Shown: positions 18,344 to 27,821, numbered from the stretch's first letter. The stretch is DNA of 64,000 nt from Neiella marina (GCF_002165625.1 NZ_NGNS01000021.1:20778-84777), one strand, 5' to 3'. A program made the numbers and translations. The notes: generated by a model from the sequence alone, not told the origin.

Positions 18344-19900
18344 CTAGGCCTCGGATACCAGAGTTTTTTCAATATCTTCAATACTTTTGTTCTTGGTCTC
18401 AGGTAGGAATAGCGCCACCACCAACAGTGGTATAGCGGCGAACATGCCATACATTAGAAATGTTCCCGCGGCACCAATGGTGTTGAGCTGCCAAGGAAAT
18501 AAGTGCTGCACCAAATAACTGGAAATACTGGTGGTCAGGGCAAAAAACGGAATCGCCACACTGCGAATGGCATTGGGTGAGATCTCCGAAATCAATACCC
18601 ACATGATTGGCCCAATGGAAAAGTGAAATGCGCCGATAAAGGCGAAAATACCGAATAGAATTACCGTGGCATTCATGGTCACAGAGGACTCAATGACGTA
18701 GCCTTCGATGAGTTTGGCATCCTTATGCTCATAGGTTTCTGCCAACAAGGTTTTGAGAGCGATATCGGAATCGAAGGTTTTACCAATATGCGGTTCGAGC
18801 TTACTGGCATCCATTGAGACAGGTACATTGTCGAGAGTACGCTGAGAGATCTCGTAACTCGCACTACTGAAGCCATACCAGCACAACAAGTGCGACGCCA
18901 GAATGGCGGCGAGTCCCATGATTAATAAAGGTCGGCGCCCCAGTTTATCGACCAGAAAAATTGCCGCCAAGGTGAAGATAAAGCCGCAAACACCAATGTA
19001 TGTGGTTTGCTCAAAAGCACCATGTACGCCAGAACCCAATTGCTCAAATACCACCGGCGCATAAAACAGAATGGCATTCATACCAGTGAAACCTTGAGCC
19101 GTGGCAATGGCGATACCAAGCAACAGTACTTTGCGATACTTAGGCGCAAACGTCAGTTTCAGCGGCTTGTCTTCAGCCAGTTCATTCTTGTGACTTGCTA
19201 GATTGGCCTCCATGTCTTCCAGAGCCGCCGCCGCTGAGGCAGGGTCGTTAACGCTGAAAATCACCTGCTTCGCTTGTTCTCGCTGGCCATGCATTAACAG
19301 CCAACGCGGGGATTCAGCAATGGTAAACAACAAACCGGCCCAGATGAGTACTGGCAAAATCTCAGTGGCAAACATCACTCGCCAAATCGCCAAGCCCCAT
19401 ATTTCGGTTTCGCCCGGGGCCACCGACTGCACTAAACCGTAACTAATGAAATAGGCACCGGATAAACCGATGACCATCATTAATTGATTAAAGGACACTA
19501 GTTTGCCGCGGAGTTGTGGCGGCGAGACCTCGCCGATGTACATGGAGGTAACTGAAATCGAAATGAACGCGAGACCACCAATAAACCGAGCAAGCAGTAG
19601 TACGGTAAAGTTGTTGGCAAAAGCCGAACCAAGGGCCGAGATCAAGTACACCACGGCGATAATGATCAGGGTCTTTTTTCGGCCAAACAAGTCGGCCATT
19701 TTTCCGGCCAGAAACAGACCAAAAATTGCGCCCAAGCTCGGTGCGCTGACCACAGTACCTAACTCCATATCAGAGAGGCCGAACTCAGCAGTAATGTAGC
19801 GGATAGTTCCAGAAATGATTGCAGCATCAAGGCCAAAGACAAAACCGCCGAGGGTAACGATCAAGGCATACTGGCAAGCCGTTAATGTTTGTTTAGTCAT
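18344..19900 (-). CDS. MFS sugar porter
   Basis: A 518-residue inner-membrane carrier of the sugar-porter (GLUT/XylE-like) family with about 12 helices. Signatures: GFVFGLDAAIISG in TM1, KMADLFGRKKTL in loop 2-3, RFIGGLAFISISV, and LPETKNKSIEDIE at the C-terminus. A periplasmic or cytoplasmic insert of about 60 polar residues (NVPVSMDASKLEPHIGKTFD and after) sits before the last helices and is longer than in XylE. It probably imports a monosaccharide (galactose or 3,6-anhydrogalactose) by proton or sodium symport. Its promoter region holds two copies of the locus operator (19974 and 20127). The TonB receptor gene follows on the same strand after 163 bases. Confidence 0.9.
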   Translation of the reverse strand: MTKQTLTACQYALIVTLGGFVFGLDAAIISGTIRYITAEFGLSDMELGTVVSAPSLGAIFGLFLAGKMADLFGRKKTLIIIAVVYLISALGSAFANNFTVLLLARFIGGLAFISISVTSMYIGEVSPPQLRGKLVSFNQLMMVIGLSGAYFISYGLVQSVAPGETEIWGLAIWRVMFATEILPVLIWAGLLFTIAESPRWLLMHGQREQAKQVIFSVNDPASAAAALEDMEANLASHKNELAEDKPLKLTFAPKYRKVLLLGIAIATAQGFTGMNAILFYAPVVFEQLGSGVHGAFEQTTYIGVCGFIFTLAAIFLVDKLGRRPLLIMGLAAILASHLLCWYGFSSASYEISQRTLDNVPVSMDASKLEPHIGKTFDSDIALKTLLAETYEHKDAKLIEGYVIESSVTMNATVILFGIFAFIGAFHFSIGPIMWVLISEISPNAIRSVAIPFFALTTSISSYLVQHLFPWQLNTIGAAGTFLMYGMFAAIPLLVVALFLPETKNKSIEDIEKTLVSEA

Positions 19901-19973
19901 TCGTATAACTTCAATGTTTCAACTGGCGACATAGTTACACAAAAGGACAACCAATTTTTTAGAATTGATCACA

Positions 19974-20140
19974 TTAGTCAACCAAAATGACAAAATAGGT
20001 AGATCAATAACGCAACACAAAACCTCCCCATATACCCACTAACAGCATGCAAATATTAATATTTTGCGTCAGATCATTAAATCATCAACCAAAAATGAAA
20101 AATAGATAATAATGACAACAATCATTATTGGTAAACCAAT
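19974..20140. promoter_or_regulatory. Two UxuR/ExuR-like operators before the MFS sugar porter
   Basis: ATTGGTAAACCAAT at 20127-20140 is a 14-base site with perfect 6-base arms, and TTAGTCAACCAA at 19974-19985 is one base off TTGGTCAACCAA. Both lie between the cycloisomerase terminator and the MFS start. The core matches the ExuR/UxuR operator core TTGGTATACCAA known from E. coli. Repression by the GntR protein encoded at 27.9 kb is the likely meaning. Confidence 0.7.
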
Positions 20141-20162
20141 GTGTGATGAATAAATGGTAAAA

Positions 20163-20199
20163 CAAAAAAAAGCCCCAATGCTGATTAACAGCACGGGGC
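20163..20199 (-). terminator. Rho-independent terminator of the kinase-aldolase-cycloisomerase operon
   Basis: Read on the minus strand: GCCCCGTGCTG, a short loop, CAGCATTGGGGC, then eight T. This is a textbook terminator about 55 bases after the cycloisomerase stop. Confidence 0.88.
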
Positions 20200-20252
20200 A
20201 AAACCACACAAAGTACAAATATAACGCTAGGTAAGGCTAACCTTGGTCGGCG

Positions 20253-21344
20253 TTATGCGACCTGATACTTGGCTATTTTGTGCCAGTCAAATTCCACTCC
20301 AGTACCGGGAGTGTTGGGGGCAACAGCCAAGTGTTCTTCAACCACCAACGGACGCTTGGTGTATTGATCGATCGGGAAACTATGAACTTCTAACCAGCCT
20401 GAATTAGGCTGACTGCTGACCAAGCTGACATGTAATTCTTGCATGCCATGACTACATGCAGGAATGCCATACTTATTGGCGAGCTGTGCGGCCCGCAACC
20501 AGCCGGTAACACCACCGCAATTTGATGCATCGGGCTGCACAAATGACAATGAAGCTTGTTCAAAGGCATAACCAAACTCATGGATGGTATGCAGATTTTC
20601 CCCCATAGCGAGCGGAATTGATGTGTTGCTGGCGATCTCAGCAAATCCCTGATAATCATCAGGAATGGTCGGCTCTTCGAACCAGGTTATGTCGTGTTGT
20701 TCGACAGATTTAGACAGGGTGATGGCCTGCTCGACAGTCAACGAGTAATTGGCATCAATCATAAAGGTAACGTCAGGGCCAATCAGTTCGCGCACGGCGG
20801 CAATTCGATCGATATCCTCTTGCATGTTAGCTCGACCGATTTTGATCTTTACCGCATTGTGGCCTCGCTCCAAATAACCTTCAATTGAGCGCAATAGTTT
20901 GTCGAGCGGGAAATGCAAATCAATACCGCCACAATAGGCTTTGCAGCGGTCACTGTGACCACCAGCCATTTTCCACAAAGGTTCACCTAAACGCTTACCT
21001 TTGAGATCCCAAAGCGCTATATCCACAGCAGAAATGGCGAATGAAGAAATCCCGCCACGACCAACATAGTGAATGTGCCATTCCATATGATCATAGATGG
21101 CATCAATGTTTTCGGCATCAGCGCCAATCAACGACGGAGCCAAATCGTAGTCAAGCATCGCCTTGATTGAATAGCCTCCCTTACCACCGGTATAGGTATA
21201 TCCAGTGCCCTGAGAGCCATCTTCTAAAGTGATGGTACAAGTGATCAATTCAAAATGGTCATGATCACCATGCTTGGCGTCGGACAAAATTTCAGCCAAT
21301 GGGATTTTGTACAGACGATTCTCAATCGACTTAATCGGACTCAT
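20253..21344 (-). CDS. 3,6-anhydro-alpha-L-galactonate cycloisomerase (enolase superfamily)
   Basis: A 363-residue enolase-superfamily enzyme that opens the anhydro ring of 3,6-anhydro-L-galactonate to give 2-keto-3-deoxy-L-galactonate. The N-terminal [16 protein letters not shown] and [19 protein letters not shown] closely resemble, from memory, the characterised Vibrio sp. EJY3 cycloisomerase. Barrel motifs: VKIKIGR (catalytic Lys pair), [14 protein letters not shown] and AMGENLH (metal ligands Asp, Glu, Glu), and [12 protein letters not shown]. Third gene of a minus-strand operon with the PfkB kinase and the KDPG-type aldolase, 19 bases after the aldolase. General mandelate-racemase relatives such as galactonate dehydratase are the main alternative; the neighbours (GH117, aldehyde dehydrogenase) favour the anhydrosugar enzyme. 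Confidence 0.88.
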   Translation of the reverse strand: MSPIKSIENRLYKIPLAEILSDAKHGDHDHFELITCTITLEDGSQGTGYTYTGGKGGYSIKAMLDYDLAPSLIGADAENIDAIYDHMEWHIHYVGRGGISSFAISAVDIALWDLKGKRLGEPLWKMAGGHSDRCKAYCGGIDLHFPLDKLLRSIEGYLERGHNAVKIKIGRANMQEDIDRIAAVRELIGPDVTFMIDANYSLTVEQAITLSKSVEQHDITWFEEPTIPDDYQGFAEIASNTSIPLAMGENLHTIHEFGYAFEQASLSFVQPDASNCGGVTGWLRAAQLANKYGIPACSHGMQELHVSLVSSQPNSGWLEVHSFPIDQYTKRPLVVEEHLAVAPNTPGTGVEFDWHKIAKYQVA

Positions 21345-21363
21345 AACAACTACTACTCCGAAA

Positions 21364-21993
21364 CTAGTCTTTTAGCTGCGCCACAACAGCGGCAACTAAC
21401 TCACCAATTTTGTCCCACTCGCCGGAGTTAACCAGCGTCTTGTCAACCATCCACGAGCCGCCACAAGCCAATACTCGAGGGATCGCCAGATATTCTTCAA
21501 TGTTCCCGGCACCAATACCGCCAGTCGGCATTACTTGTAATTGCGGATAAGGCGCTAACAGAGCTTTCAGCATCTTGATGCCGCCAGATGGCTCCGCCGG
21601 GAAGAACTTAACGGTATCAAGACCAAGTTCAATGGCCGCTTCGATGGTTGATGGATTGTTCACACCAGGGACGATTGGAATGCCGTGTTTCTGACAAGCT
21701 TTCACTGTGTTGGGATTTAACCCAGGCGACACAATAAAAGTTGCTCCGGCATTTTTCGCAGCAATAACTTGTGCCTCATTCAGCACGGTACCAGCGCCAA
21801 TCAACATGTTTGGTTGAGCTTGACGAAGCAGCCGGATGGCCTCCTCAGCAGCATCCGAGCGAAAGGTGATTTCAGCTACCGGTAAACCATTGTTAGCTAA
21901 CTGCTCGCCTAACGGCAAAATATCTTCGGCTTTGTCGACCGCAATAACCGGCACGACTTTCAAGGCGCGCAGTTGCTCATTAAGATTTTCCAT
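21364..21993 (-). CDS. KDPG / KDPGal aldolase (Eda family)
   Basis: A 209-residue class I aldolase that splits 2-keto-3-deoxy-6-phospho-sugar acid into pyruvate and glyceraldehyde-3-phosphate. Eda-family marks: [20 protein letters not shown] with the catalytic Glu, [21 protein letters not shown], and the Schiff-base Lys in [14 protein letters not shown], followed by QVMPTGGI. Middle gene of the kinase-aldolase-cycloisomerase operon. Eda and DgoA-type aldolases are hard to tell apart by sequence, so the C4 configuration of its substrate (gluconate- or galactonate-derived) is open; the C5-epimerising genes next door favour KDPG. Confidence 0.9.
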   Translation of the reverse strand: MENLNEQLRALKVVPVIAVDKAEDILPLGEQLANNGLPVAEITFRSDAAEEAIRLLRQAQPNMLIGAGTVLNEAQVIAAKNAGATFIVSPGLNPNTVKACQKHGIPIVPGVNNPSTIEAAIELGLDTVKFFPAEPSGGIKMLKALLAPYPQLQVMPTGGIGAGNIEEYLAIPRVLACGGSWMVDKTLVNSGEWDKIGELVAAVVAQLKD

Positions 21994-22025
21994 AGGTATT
22001 TCCGTTATATAAGTGAATTCGAATT

Positions 22026-22961
22026 CTACGCCTTGGCTTCATTTAGTCGGGCTTCGACTTGAGCCAACGTTGGTAATGGTGCCACTGCGCCATAACCGGT
22101 AATGGTGATCGACGCCGTTGCATTAGCGTAGGCCAACGCCTCTTCTAGATTCGCGCCGCGGACATAGTGAGTGCAGAAGGAGCCTGCAAATGAGTCGCCC
22201 GCAGCAGTAGCATCTACCGGCGTTACTTTGTGTGGCAATATCGAGAAACGCTCAGATTCAGTCGCCACCGTTGCACCTTCACCACCTTTCTTCAACACCA
22301 CAATACGGGCGCCCAACTTCAGGTAGTAATCAATGATCTCGTCAGGGTGATTCAGCCCTGTTAGCAATTGCGCTTCATCAAGACTCGGGAAACAAATGTC
22401 GACATGGCGAATAGTTTCACTAATCACCCCTCGGGCTCGTTGCAACGACCACAATTTCAGACGAAGGTTAGTGTCATAAGACACTAGTGTATTGTTGGCT
22501 CGCGCTACCTCCAGTGCTTCAAACACGGCGTCACAGCTATTGGCGCTGATAGCTTGGGTGATGGCTGTGACATGGAGCAACTTGGCTGCTTTGATTGCAT
22601 CAATGGGCAGCTGATGAGGTTGAATCAAACTTGCTGCGGAACCTTTGCGCAAAAAGGAAAAGTGATGCCCTTGCTCGTCATGAGTAATGAAATACACGCC
22701 TGTGTGAGCAGTCTGACTACTGACCACTAAATCAGAATGAACTGATTCACGTTGCCACAACTTCAAAAACTCACTACCAAAGGCATCAGCACCTAAGTGA
22801 GTAAAAATTCCCACGTTGGCGCCTTGACGAGCTGCTGCGATAGCGAAGTTTGATACATCGCCGCCAAAACCACTCAGGAAATCTGCATCGGCAGAATCAC
22901 GTTCCTTAATTTGGCTGAACTCAAACATTGGTTCACCAAAAGTCAAAATTTCACTAGACAT
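22026..22961 (-). CDS. 2-keto-3-deoxy-sugar-acid kinase (PfkB family)
   Basis: A 311-residue ribokinase-fold kinase. The N-terminal ILTFGEPMFEF and GFGGDVSNFAIAAARQGA are the KdgK-type substrate-binding start, and VTPVDATAAGDSFAGSF holds the anion hole and catalytic Asp (family consensus DTxGAGD; here DATAAGD). It phosphorylates 2-keto-3-deoxygluconate or its galactonate epimer at C6 with ATP. I used the ATG at 22961; a TTG two codons upstream is in frame. First gene of the operon ending in the cycloisomerase, with a perfect operator TTGGTCAACCAA 90 bases before the start, shared with the divergent oxidoreductase unit. Confidence 0.9.
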   Translation of the reverse strand: MSSEILTFGEPMFEFSQIKERDSADADFLSGFGGDVSNFAIAAARQGANVGIFTHLGADAFGSEFLKLWQRESVHSDLVVSSQTAHTGVYFITHDEQGHHFSFLRKGSAASLIQPHQLPIDAIKAAKLLHVTAITQAISANSCDAVFEALEVARANNTLVSYDTNLRLKLWSLQRARGVISETIRHVDICFPSLDEAQLLTGLNHPDEIIDYYLKLGARIVVLKKGGEGATVATESERFSILPHKVTPVDATAAGDSFAGSFCTHYVRGANLEEALAYANATASITITGYGAVAPLPTLAQVEARLNEAKA

Positions 22962-23051
22962 GCTCAACTCACAGTTTTGCGGGCTCGCCTTTTAAAAAGA
23001 CAGAGTCAAAAGGTTACTAAAACGACGTCATCTTAGTGCCAGCTCGCAACT

Positions 23052-23228
23052 TTGGTCAACCAAAACCACAAATAATGTGATGACGTTAAAAAATAAAGAA
23101 CATTTAATTGTCAACAAAATTAGTTATAAAATCAATAAAAACATAATGTTATGCATTATTTTATTAAATTAACACGTGAAATCACGCCAAATACTGATTA
23201 GCCACGCACATAAAATTGGTTTACCATT
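23052..23228. promoter_or_regulatory. Two UxuR/ExuR-like operators in a divergent promoter region
   Basis: TTGGTCAACCAA at 23052-23063 is a perfect-armed site near the kinase operon. ATTGGTTTACCATT at 23215-23228 is one base off the full palindrome near the oxidoreductase unit. They flank an AT-rich region of about 150 bases that must hold both promoters. Placement of one site per direction suggests both divergent units are repressed together. Confidence 0.75.
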
Positions 23229-23308
23229 CTCTCATTCCTGATGCGTGAAGGCTCTCAAACATATAGAGAAGCAGTCTCGAGTAATTGGTTGATAAGTTGG
23301 TGACACAG

Positions 23309-24787
23309 ATGACAACGACAACAGAAGTAAATTTGGAATCGCTAGGATTCAACGAGAAAACGAGCTTTGACCGTTCAAAGCTAGAAACAAACATTGTTCA
23401 CATTGGCTTTGGTGCATTTCATCGCGGCCATCAAGCTGTCTATAACGATCTCACCAACGATCAATCAGACAAACTTTGGGGCATCTGCGAAATCAATATG
23501 TTCGGCGGTCCAGAGCTGATTGCCGACTTGCAGGCCCAACAACACTTGTTCAGTGTCGTCGAGCGTTCGGCCGATAGCATGGTGTCACGCCTAATCCGTT
23601 CGGTGACAGAGTCCATCCATACGCCAGTTGATGGCATTCAAGCCGCAATTGATAAGTTGGCCGAGCCACAAGTCAAAATTGTATCGCTGACCATTACTGA
23701 AAAAGGTTATTGCAGTGATCCACAGTCGGGCCAGCTCGACATCAACAACGGCCTGATTCAACACGATTTAAACAACCCTCAAACGCCACAATCAGCGCTC
23801 GGCTTGATCACTGAAGCGTTGCGAGTTCGTCGCGATAAAGGGCTAGCACCTTTTAGTGTTTTGTCTTGCGACAACATCCCAGAAAACGGCTTACTGACCA
23901 AAGAAGCGGTGTTGAGTTTTGCTAAGCAGTTGGATTCGGCCCTGGCGGCATGGATTGAGCAGAACGTGACGTTCCCAAGCACCATGGTTGACCGCATTGT
24001 TCCGGCCATGACCGACGACGCATTTGCCGTGATTGATGAGTGCATTGGCTATCGCGACCCTTGCGGCATCGTTTGTGAAGATTATCGTCAGTGGGTCATC
24101 GAAGACAACTTCGTCGCTGGGCGTCCAGATTGGGACAAAGCCGGCGCCATGTTCGTCGCCGATGTGCTGCCATATGAAGAAATGAAACTTCGTATGCTCA
24201 ACGGTAGCCACTCATTTCTCGCCTACAACGGTTTTTTGGCGGGCTATGACTTCATTTATCAGTGTATGGAAGATAGCGACTTCCGCGCGACAACCTTACG
24301 CTTGATGCTCGAAGAGCAAGCCAAATCGCTCAATCCTAGCTTGAAAGTCGATCTGGAGCAGTATGCCTCGTTATTGATCGGCCGTTTCAGCAATCCCAAC
24401 ATCAAGCACAAAACAGCGCAAATCGCGATGGATGGCACTCAAAAGCTACCTCAGCGCGCCATCGACCCAATGCTAACGCTGCTCGAGCGAGGCATTACGC
24501 CAACGTGCCAACCTTTGCTGATAGCAGGTTGGGCGACATTCGTCATCAACGCCGTTAGCAACGGTGACGACTTGGTGGATCCAATGGCTGAGCAACTCAA
24601 GCAGGCCGTCAATAGTGCCACCACCGCCGAAGAGCAACTTGAAGCACTGTTGGCATTAGAGCAGATTTTTGGTCAACACCCACAAAGCAATGAAACCTTC
24701 GCTGCCCTTATCAAAGCAGCATTCGTGAACTTACAAGAAACAGGTATCAAGGGCTTGGTCCACTCGGTATCTAAAGGAAACAAATAG
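23309..24787 (+). CDS. Mannitol-dehydrogenase-family oxidoreductase (UxuB/fructuronate-reductase-like)
   Basis: A 492-residue NAD(P)-dependent polyol/uronate dehydrogenase. N-terminal NIVHIGFGAFHRGHQAVYNDL is the family's nucleotide-binding start, and MKLRMLNGSHSFLAYNG carries the catalytic K-x4-N-x2-H. Relatives reduce 5-keto aldonates (UxuB makes D-mannonate from fructuronate; UxaB makes altronate from tagaturonate). In this locus it is a good candidate for reducing 2,5-diketo-3-deoxy-L-galactonate at C5 to 2-keto-3-deoxygluconate. The frame is open back to a TTG at 23285; I prefer the ATG at 23309, though neither has a strong ribosome site. First of three genes with 2- and 13-base spacers. 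Substrate is inferred. Confidence 0.85.
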   Translation: MTTTTEVNLESLGFNEKTSFDRSKLETNIVHIGFGAFHRGHQAVYNDLTNDQSDKLWGICEINMFGGPELIADLQAQQHLFSVVERSADSMVSRLIRSVTESIHTPVDGIQAAIDKLAEPQVKIVSLTITEKGYCSDPQSGQLDINNGLIQHDLNNPQTPQSALGLITEALRVRRDKGLAPFSVLSCDNIPENGLLTKEAVLSFAKQLDSALAAWIEQNVTFPSTMVDRIVPAMTDDAFAVIDECIGYRDPCGIVCEDYRQWVIEDNFVAGRPDWDKAGAMFVADVLPYEEMKLRMLNGSHSFLAYNGFLAGYDFIYQCMEDSDFRATTLRLMLEEQAKSLNPSLKVDLEQYASLLIGRFSNPNIKHKTAQIAMDGTQKLPQRAIDPMLTLLERGITPTCQPLLIAGWATFVINAVSNGDDLVDPMAEQLKQAVNSATTAEEQLEALLALEQIFGQHPQSNETFAALIKAAFVNLQETGIKGLVHSVSKGNK

Positions 24788-24789
24788 TT

Positions 24790-25809
24790 ATGAAAACTCT
24801 AATTTGCAATGAGCCATTCGCCATCGAATATGTAGAACGCGACATGCCAGCGGTCGCTGCCAATGAAGTACTGCTGAAAGTAAAAGCCGTGGGGATCTGT
24901 GGTACCGATATCCATGCTTATGCTGGTCGTCAGCCTTTTTTCAGCTACCCACGCGTGCTGGGTCATGAAATCTGCGGCGAAGTCGTTGAGCTTGGCGCCG
25001 ACTGTAAAGAAGCTCAGGTCGGCGATCGCTGCTCAGTGATCCCATGCATCCCTTGTGGTGAATGCCCTGCCTGTGAAGATGGTAAAACCAACTGCTGCGA
25101 AAATGTTTCTTTGTACGGTGTTCATCAAGATGGTGGCTTTACTGAGTTCCTCAGTGTGCTTGAAGACAACTTGATCAAATTACCTGCAACCATCACACCT
25201 AGCCAAGGTGCCCTGATTGAGTGTTTTGGTATCAGCGCCCACGCCGTTCGCCGCGCCGAAGTCAAAGCTGGTGAGCGCGTTCTACAAATCGGAGCGGGCC
25301 CAATCGGTATTGCAGCCGCAGCGATTGCCAAAGCAAATGGCGCTCAAGTTGTCGTTGCTGACGTTAGCCAAGCTCGTCGCCAACACATCGAGAACGTGCT
25401 TGGTGTACCTGCGCTTGACCCGCTCGCAGACGATTACGAAAGCCAGCTGAAAGAGGCATTTGGTGGTCGTTTGGCTTGTACCGTTATGGATGCAACCGGC
25501 AACAAACAATCGATGAGCCGCAGTATCGAACTGATCCGCCATGGCGGCAAAGTGGTTTTCATCGGCTTGTACATCGGCGATTTGGTATTAGACGACCCAA
25601 CCTTCCATAAAAAAGAGACCACCTTGCTGAGTAGCCGAAATGCGACTCGTGAAGACTTCCAACGTGTGATCGAACTGATGGAGCAAGGCTTGATTTCTGA
25701 AGACATCATGAAGAACCAAGACTATGACTTCGCCACCTTTGGCAACAACTACAAAGAAGACGTAGTTGAAAACAAGTCGCTCATCAAAGGCGTGATCAAT
25801 TTCTCTTAA
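24790..25809 (+). CDS. Zinc-dependent alcohol dehydrogenase (LgoD-like, probable sugar-acid C5 dehydrogenase)
   Basis: A 339-residue medium-chain dehydrogenase. The catalytic zinc site is visible in GICGTDIHAYAG and GHEICGEVVELG. The structural-zinc Cys cluster is PCGECPACEDGKTNCC, and the Rossmann motif is LQIGAGPIGIAAAAIA followed by VVVADVS (an acidic residue after beta2 suggests NAD). The closest relatives by pattern are E. coli LgoD (L-galactonate 5-dehydrogenase) and other sugar-acid dehydrogenases. In the published anhydro-L-galactose route an L-KDGal 5-dehydrogenase precedes a 5-reductase; this gene, 2 bases after the mannitol-dehydrogenase-type gene, suits that step. The catalytic family is certain, the substrate inferred. 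Confidence 0.88.
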   Translation: MKTLICNEPFAIEYVERDMPAVAANEVLLKVKAVGICGTDIHAYAGRQPFFSYPRVLGHEICGEVVELGADCKEAQVGDRCSVIPCIPCGECPACEDGKTNCCENVSLYGVHQDGGFTEFLSVLEDNLIKLPATITPSQGALIECFGISAHAVRRAEVKAGERVLQIGAGPIGIAAAAIAKANGAQVVVADVSQARRQHIENVLGVPALDPLADDYESQLKEAFGGRLACTVMDATGNKQSMSRSIELIRHGGKVVFIGLYIGDLVLDDPTFHKKETTLLSSRNATREDFQRVIELMEQGLISEDIMKNQDYDFATFGNNYKEDVVENKSLIKGVINFS

Positions 25810-25822
25810 GGTCGAAGTAGCA

Positions 25823-26830
25823 ATGACAACTCAATATGTAATGGAAGCCGAGCTAAAAGCGCTCGCAGTAAAGAAACTAGAAGCCGCTGGCCTACCAGCA
25901 AAAACTGCCGATGAAGTTGCCGATGTATTGGTTCATGCCGATTCGACTGGTGTGCATTCTCACGGTGTGATGCGCGTTGAACACTACTGCACTCGTCTGC
26001 AGCAAGGCGGCCTGAATCCGAATGCAGAGTTCAGCATCGATCAAGTATCTCCGTCAGTTGCTGTGCTCGACTCCGACGATGGCATGGGCCATTCAGCGCT
26101 GATCGCCGCAACCAATCACGCCATCGAGTTGGCAGCAGAAACCGGTGTTGGTTTTGTCAGCATCAAGAACACGTCACATTGCGGTGCGCTATCTTACTTT
26201 ATTCAGCAAGCCACTGACGCTGGCAAGATTGCTATCTCAATGACCCAAACCGACACTTGCGTTGCTCCTTACGGTGGTGCAGCTCGCTTCTTGGGCACTA
26301 ACCCTATTGCCTTCGGTTTCCCTGTTGCTGACGGCGATCCGATGATCGTCGATATGGCGACCAGTGCAACCGCTTTTGGTAAGTTGCTGCATGCTAAAGA
26401 AACCGGTAAATCAATCGGTCCAGGCTTAGCCATTGATGTCGATGGCAACGAAACGACCGATCCACATCAAGTGGAAAATCTGTTGCCATTCGGTGGCCAC
26501 AAAGGTTCCGGCATTGCATTGTCGATCGACGCTTTGACCGGCATTCTGATGGGAGCGAACTTCGGCAATCACATCGTCCGGATGTATGGTGACTACGACA
26601 AGTTCCGCAAGTTAGCCAGCTTAGTGATCGTGATCGATCCGGACAAATTGGGCAACCCACTGTTTGCGACCATGATGAAAGCCATGGTGACTGAATTACG
26701 CGATGTACCACCAGCTCCGGGTATCGATAAAGTTCGAGCGCCAAACGACTTGCAAGTGGAATACAAAGCCAAGTGCGCCAAAGAAGGTATTCCTGTGCCA
26801 CAAGGGGTCTACGACTACTTAGTTAGTTAG
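25823..26830 (+). CDS. Ldh-family NAD(P)H oxidoreductase (YiaK/AllD-like)
   Basis: A 335-residue enzyme of the malate/L-lactate/ureidoglycolate dehydrogenase family, which has a fold unrelated to Rossmann dehydrogenases. Typical features: HADSTGVHSHGVMRVEHYC with the catalytic His, SIKNTSHCGALSYF, GTNPIAFGFP, IVDMATSATAFGK and LLPFGGHKGSGIALSIDALTG. Members reduce 2-keto acids, 2,3-diketo-gulonate (YiaK) or cyclic imines. Third gene of the plus-strand oxidoreductase unit, ending at a strong terminator. It could be the 2,5-diketo-3-deoxy-galactonate reductase instead of the mannitol-dehydrogenase-type enzyme, or a side branch for a 2-keto acid; sequence does not decide. Confidence 0.85.
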   Translation: MTTQYVMEAELKALAVKKLEAAGLPAKTADEVADVLVHADSTGVHSHGVMRVEHYCTRLQQGGLNPNAEFSIDQVSPSVAVLDSDDGMGHSALIAATNHAIELAAETGVGFVSIKNTSHCGALSYFIQQATDAGKIAISMTQTDTCVAPYGGAARFLGTNPIAFGFPVADGDPMIVDMATSATAFGKLLHAKETGKSIGPGLAIDVDGNETTDPHQVENLLPFGGHKGSGIALSIDALTGILMGANFGNHIVRMYGDYDKFRKLASLVIVIDPDKLGNPLFATMMKAMVTELRDVPPAPGIDKVRAPNDLQVEYKAKCAKEGIPVPQGVYDYLVS

Positions 26831-26856
26831 TTAATAAAGCCGATGATTTTGACAAC

Positions 26857-26883
26857 AGCCGCTTCTTACCAAGCGGCTTTTTT
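26857..26883 (+). terminator. Rho-independent terminator of the oxidoreductase unit
   Basis: AGCCGCTT, a 6-nt loop, AAGCGGCT, then a run of six T, 27 bases after the Ldh-family stop. Canonical. Confidence 0.88.
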
Positions 26884-27020
26884 GTTCTAACTAGGTATTG
26901 ATGAAAAATGTGCGCTGTTGATTCAATGACGATTTCAACGCATGCTTCAACTCCATCAGTAGACTCAATCATTTCACCCTTGCAACCCGCAGGTTTTGAG
27001 TATTTGGAGTAACAACAGCA

Positions 27021-27782
27021 ATGGGGTTTATTAAAAGGATTAATAACGGCTTGTGTCGACGGGTTTTATGGCGCCTGCCGCCGGCATTAACACAGCCCTT
27101 GTTTCCTCGCTATGAACGGTTGCTTGTGCAGCGAGCTATGTCGATCAATGGTGGCATCATTGTCGATATTGGGGCTGGATACTTGTTACCCGACTCATTG
27201 AAGCATGTCAGTGCTGGACAAAACACCATCATCGGTATCGACATACTCAAGTCGTCGCTGCGAAAGAACCACAGCTTAGATGCAGCAATAGTCGCCGATG
27301 CTTGCCAATGTTGGCCATTAGCAGACAACTCCGTTGATCTCATAATCAGTCGCTCAGTCATGGAGCACCTGCCGAACAACGAGGTGTTCGCCGAACAAAT
27401 GTATCGAGTTCTAAAACCAGGTGGCGTTTGTATTCATGTGTTGCCAGGTAAAAATGCGCCATTCTCTCTATTGAACCGAGTGCTACCCAATTCATGGACA
27501 CAAAACTTAGTGAACTGGGCATTTCCGGAACGGCGCGGCGAACTGGGATTTGTCGACTACTACCACCACTGCTCTTATCCAGCATTAACAAACTTGTTTG
27601 AGCGTTATGGCTTTAAAATTAACGATATCCATTTTCGATATTATCAGTCGGCTTATTACGTCAGCTTTTTTCCAGTGTTCTTGCTGTCGTCAATTTATGA
27701 TTGGGTCGTATGGAAACTTGGACTGAGAAGGTTGGCGTCGCAATTTCTTATCGTCGCTGAAAAGCCAAATCTCCCAGAGTAA
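27021..27782 (+). CDS. Class I SAM-dependent methyltransferase
   Basis: A 253-residue protein with a Methyltransf_11-type core. GGIIVDIGAGYLLP is the SAM-binding motif I, GIDILKSSL the acidic end of beta2, and DNSVDLIISRSVMEHLP motif post-I/II with the usual EHL. RVLKPGGVCIHVLPG is the next motif. A hydrophobic stretch near residues 215-235 (YYVSFFPVFLLSSIYDWVVW) could associate with the membrane, as in methyltransferases acting on lipids or surface glycans. It stands as a single gene between two terminators, inside the sugar locus but without an operator of the locus. Substrate unknown. Confidence 0.8.
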   Translation: MGFIKRINNGLCRRVLWRLPPALTQPLFPRYERLLVQRAMSINGGIIVDIGAGYLLPDSLKHVSAGQNTIIGIDILKSSLRKNHSLDAAIVADACQCWPLADNSVDLIISRSVMEHLPNNEVFAEQMYRVLKPGGVCIHVLPGKNAPFSLLNRVLPNSWTQNLVNWAFPERRGELGFVDYYHHCSYPALTNLFERYGFKINDIHFRYYQSAYYVSFFPVFLLSSIYDWVVWKLGLRRLASQFLIVAEKPNLPE

Positions 27783-27821
27783 TGATGTAGCTTGCCAAAC
27801 AAGCGACGCCGAAAAGCAAAA

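Noticed and set aside
20253..21344. D-galactonate dehydratase (De Ley-Doudoroff pathway) as the identity of the enolase-superfamily gene
   Set aside because: The N-terminal block [15 protein letters not shown] and [12 protein letters not shown], together with GH117 and the AldA-type dehydrogenase nearby, fit the anhydrogalactonate cycloisomerase better; the galactose branch here is Leloir.
23175..23186. CGTGAAATCACG palindrome as a CRP site
   Set aside because: The half-sites are separated by two bases rather than six, so it does not fit CRP; left unassigned.
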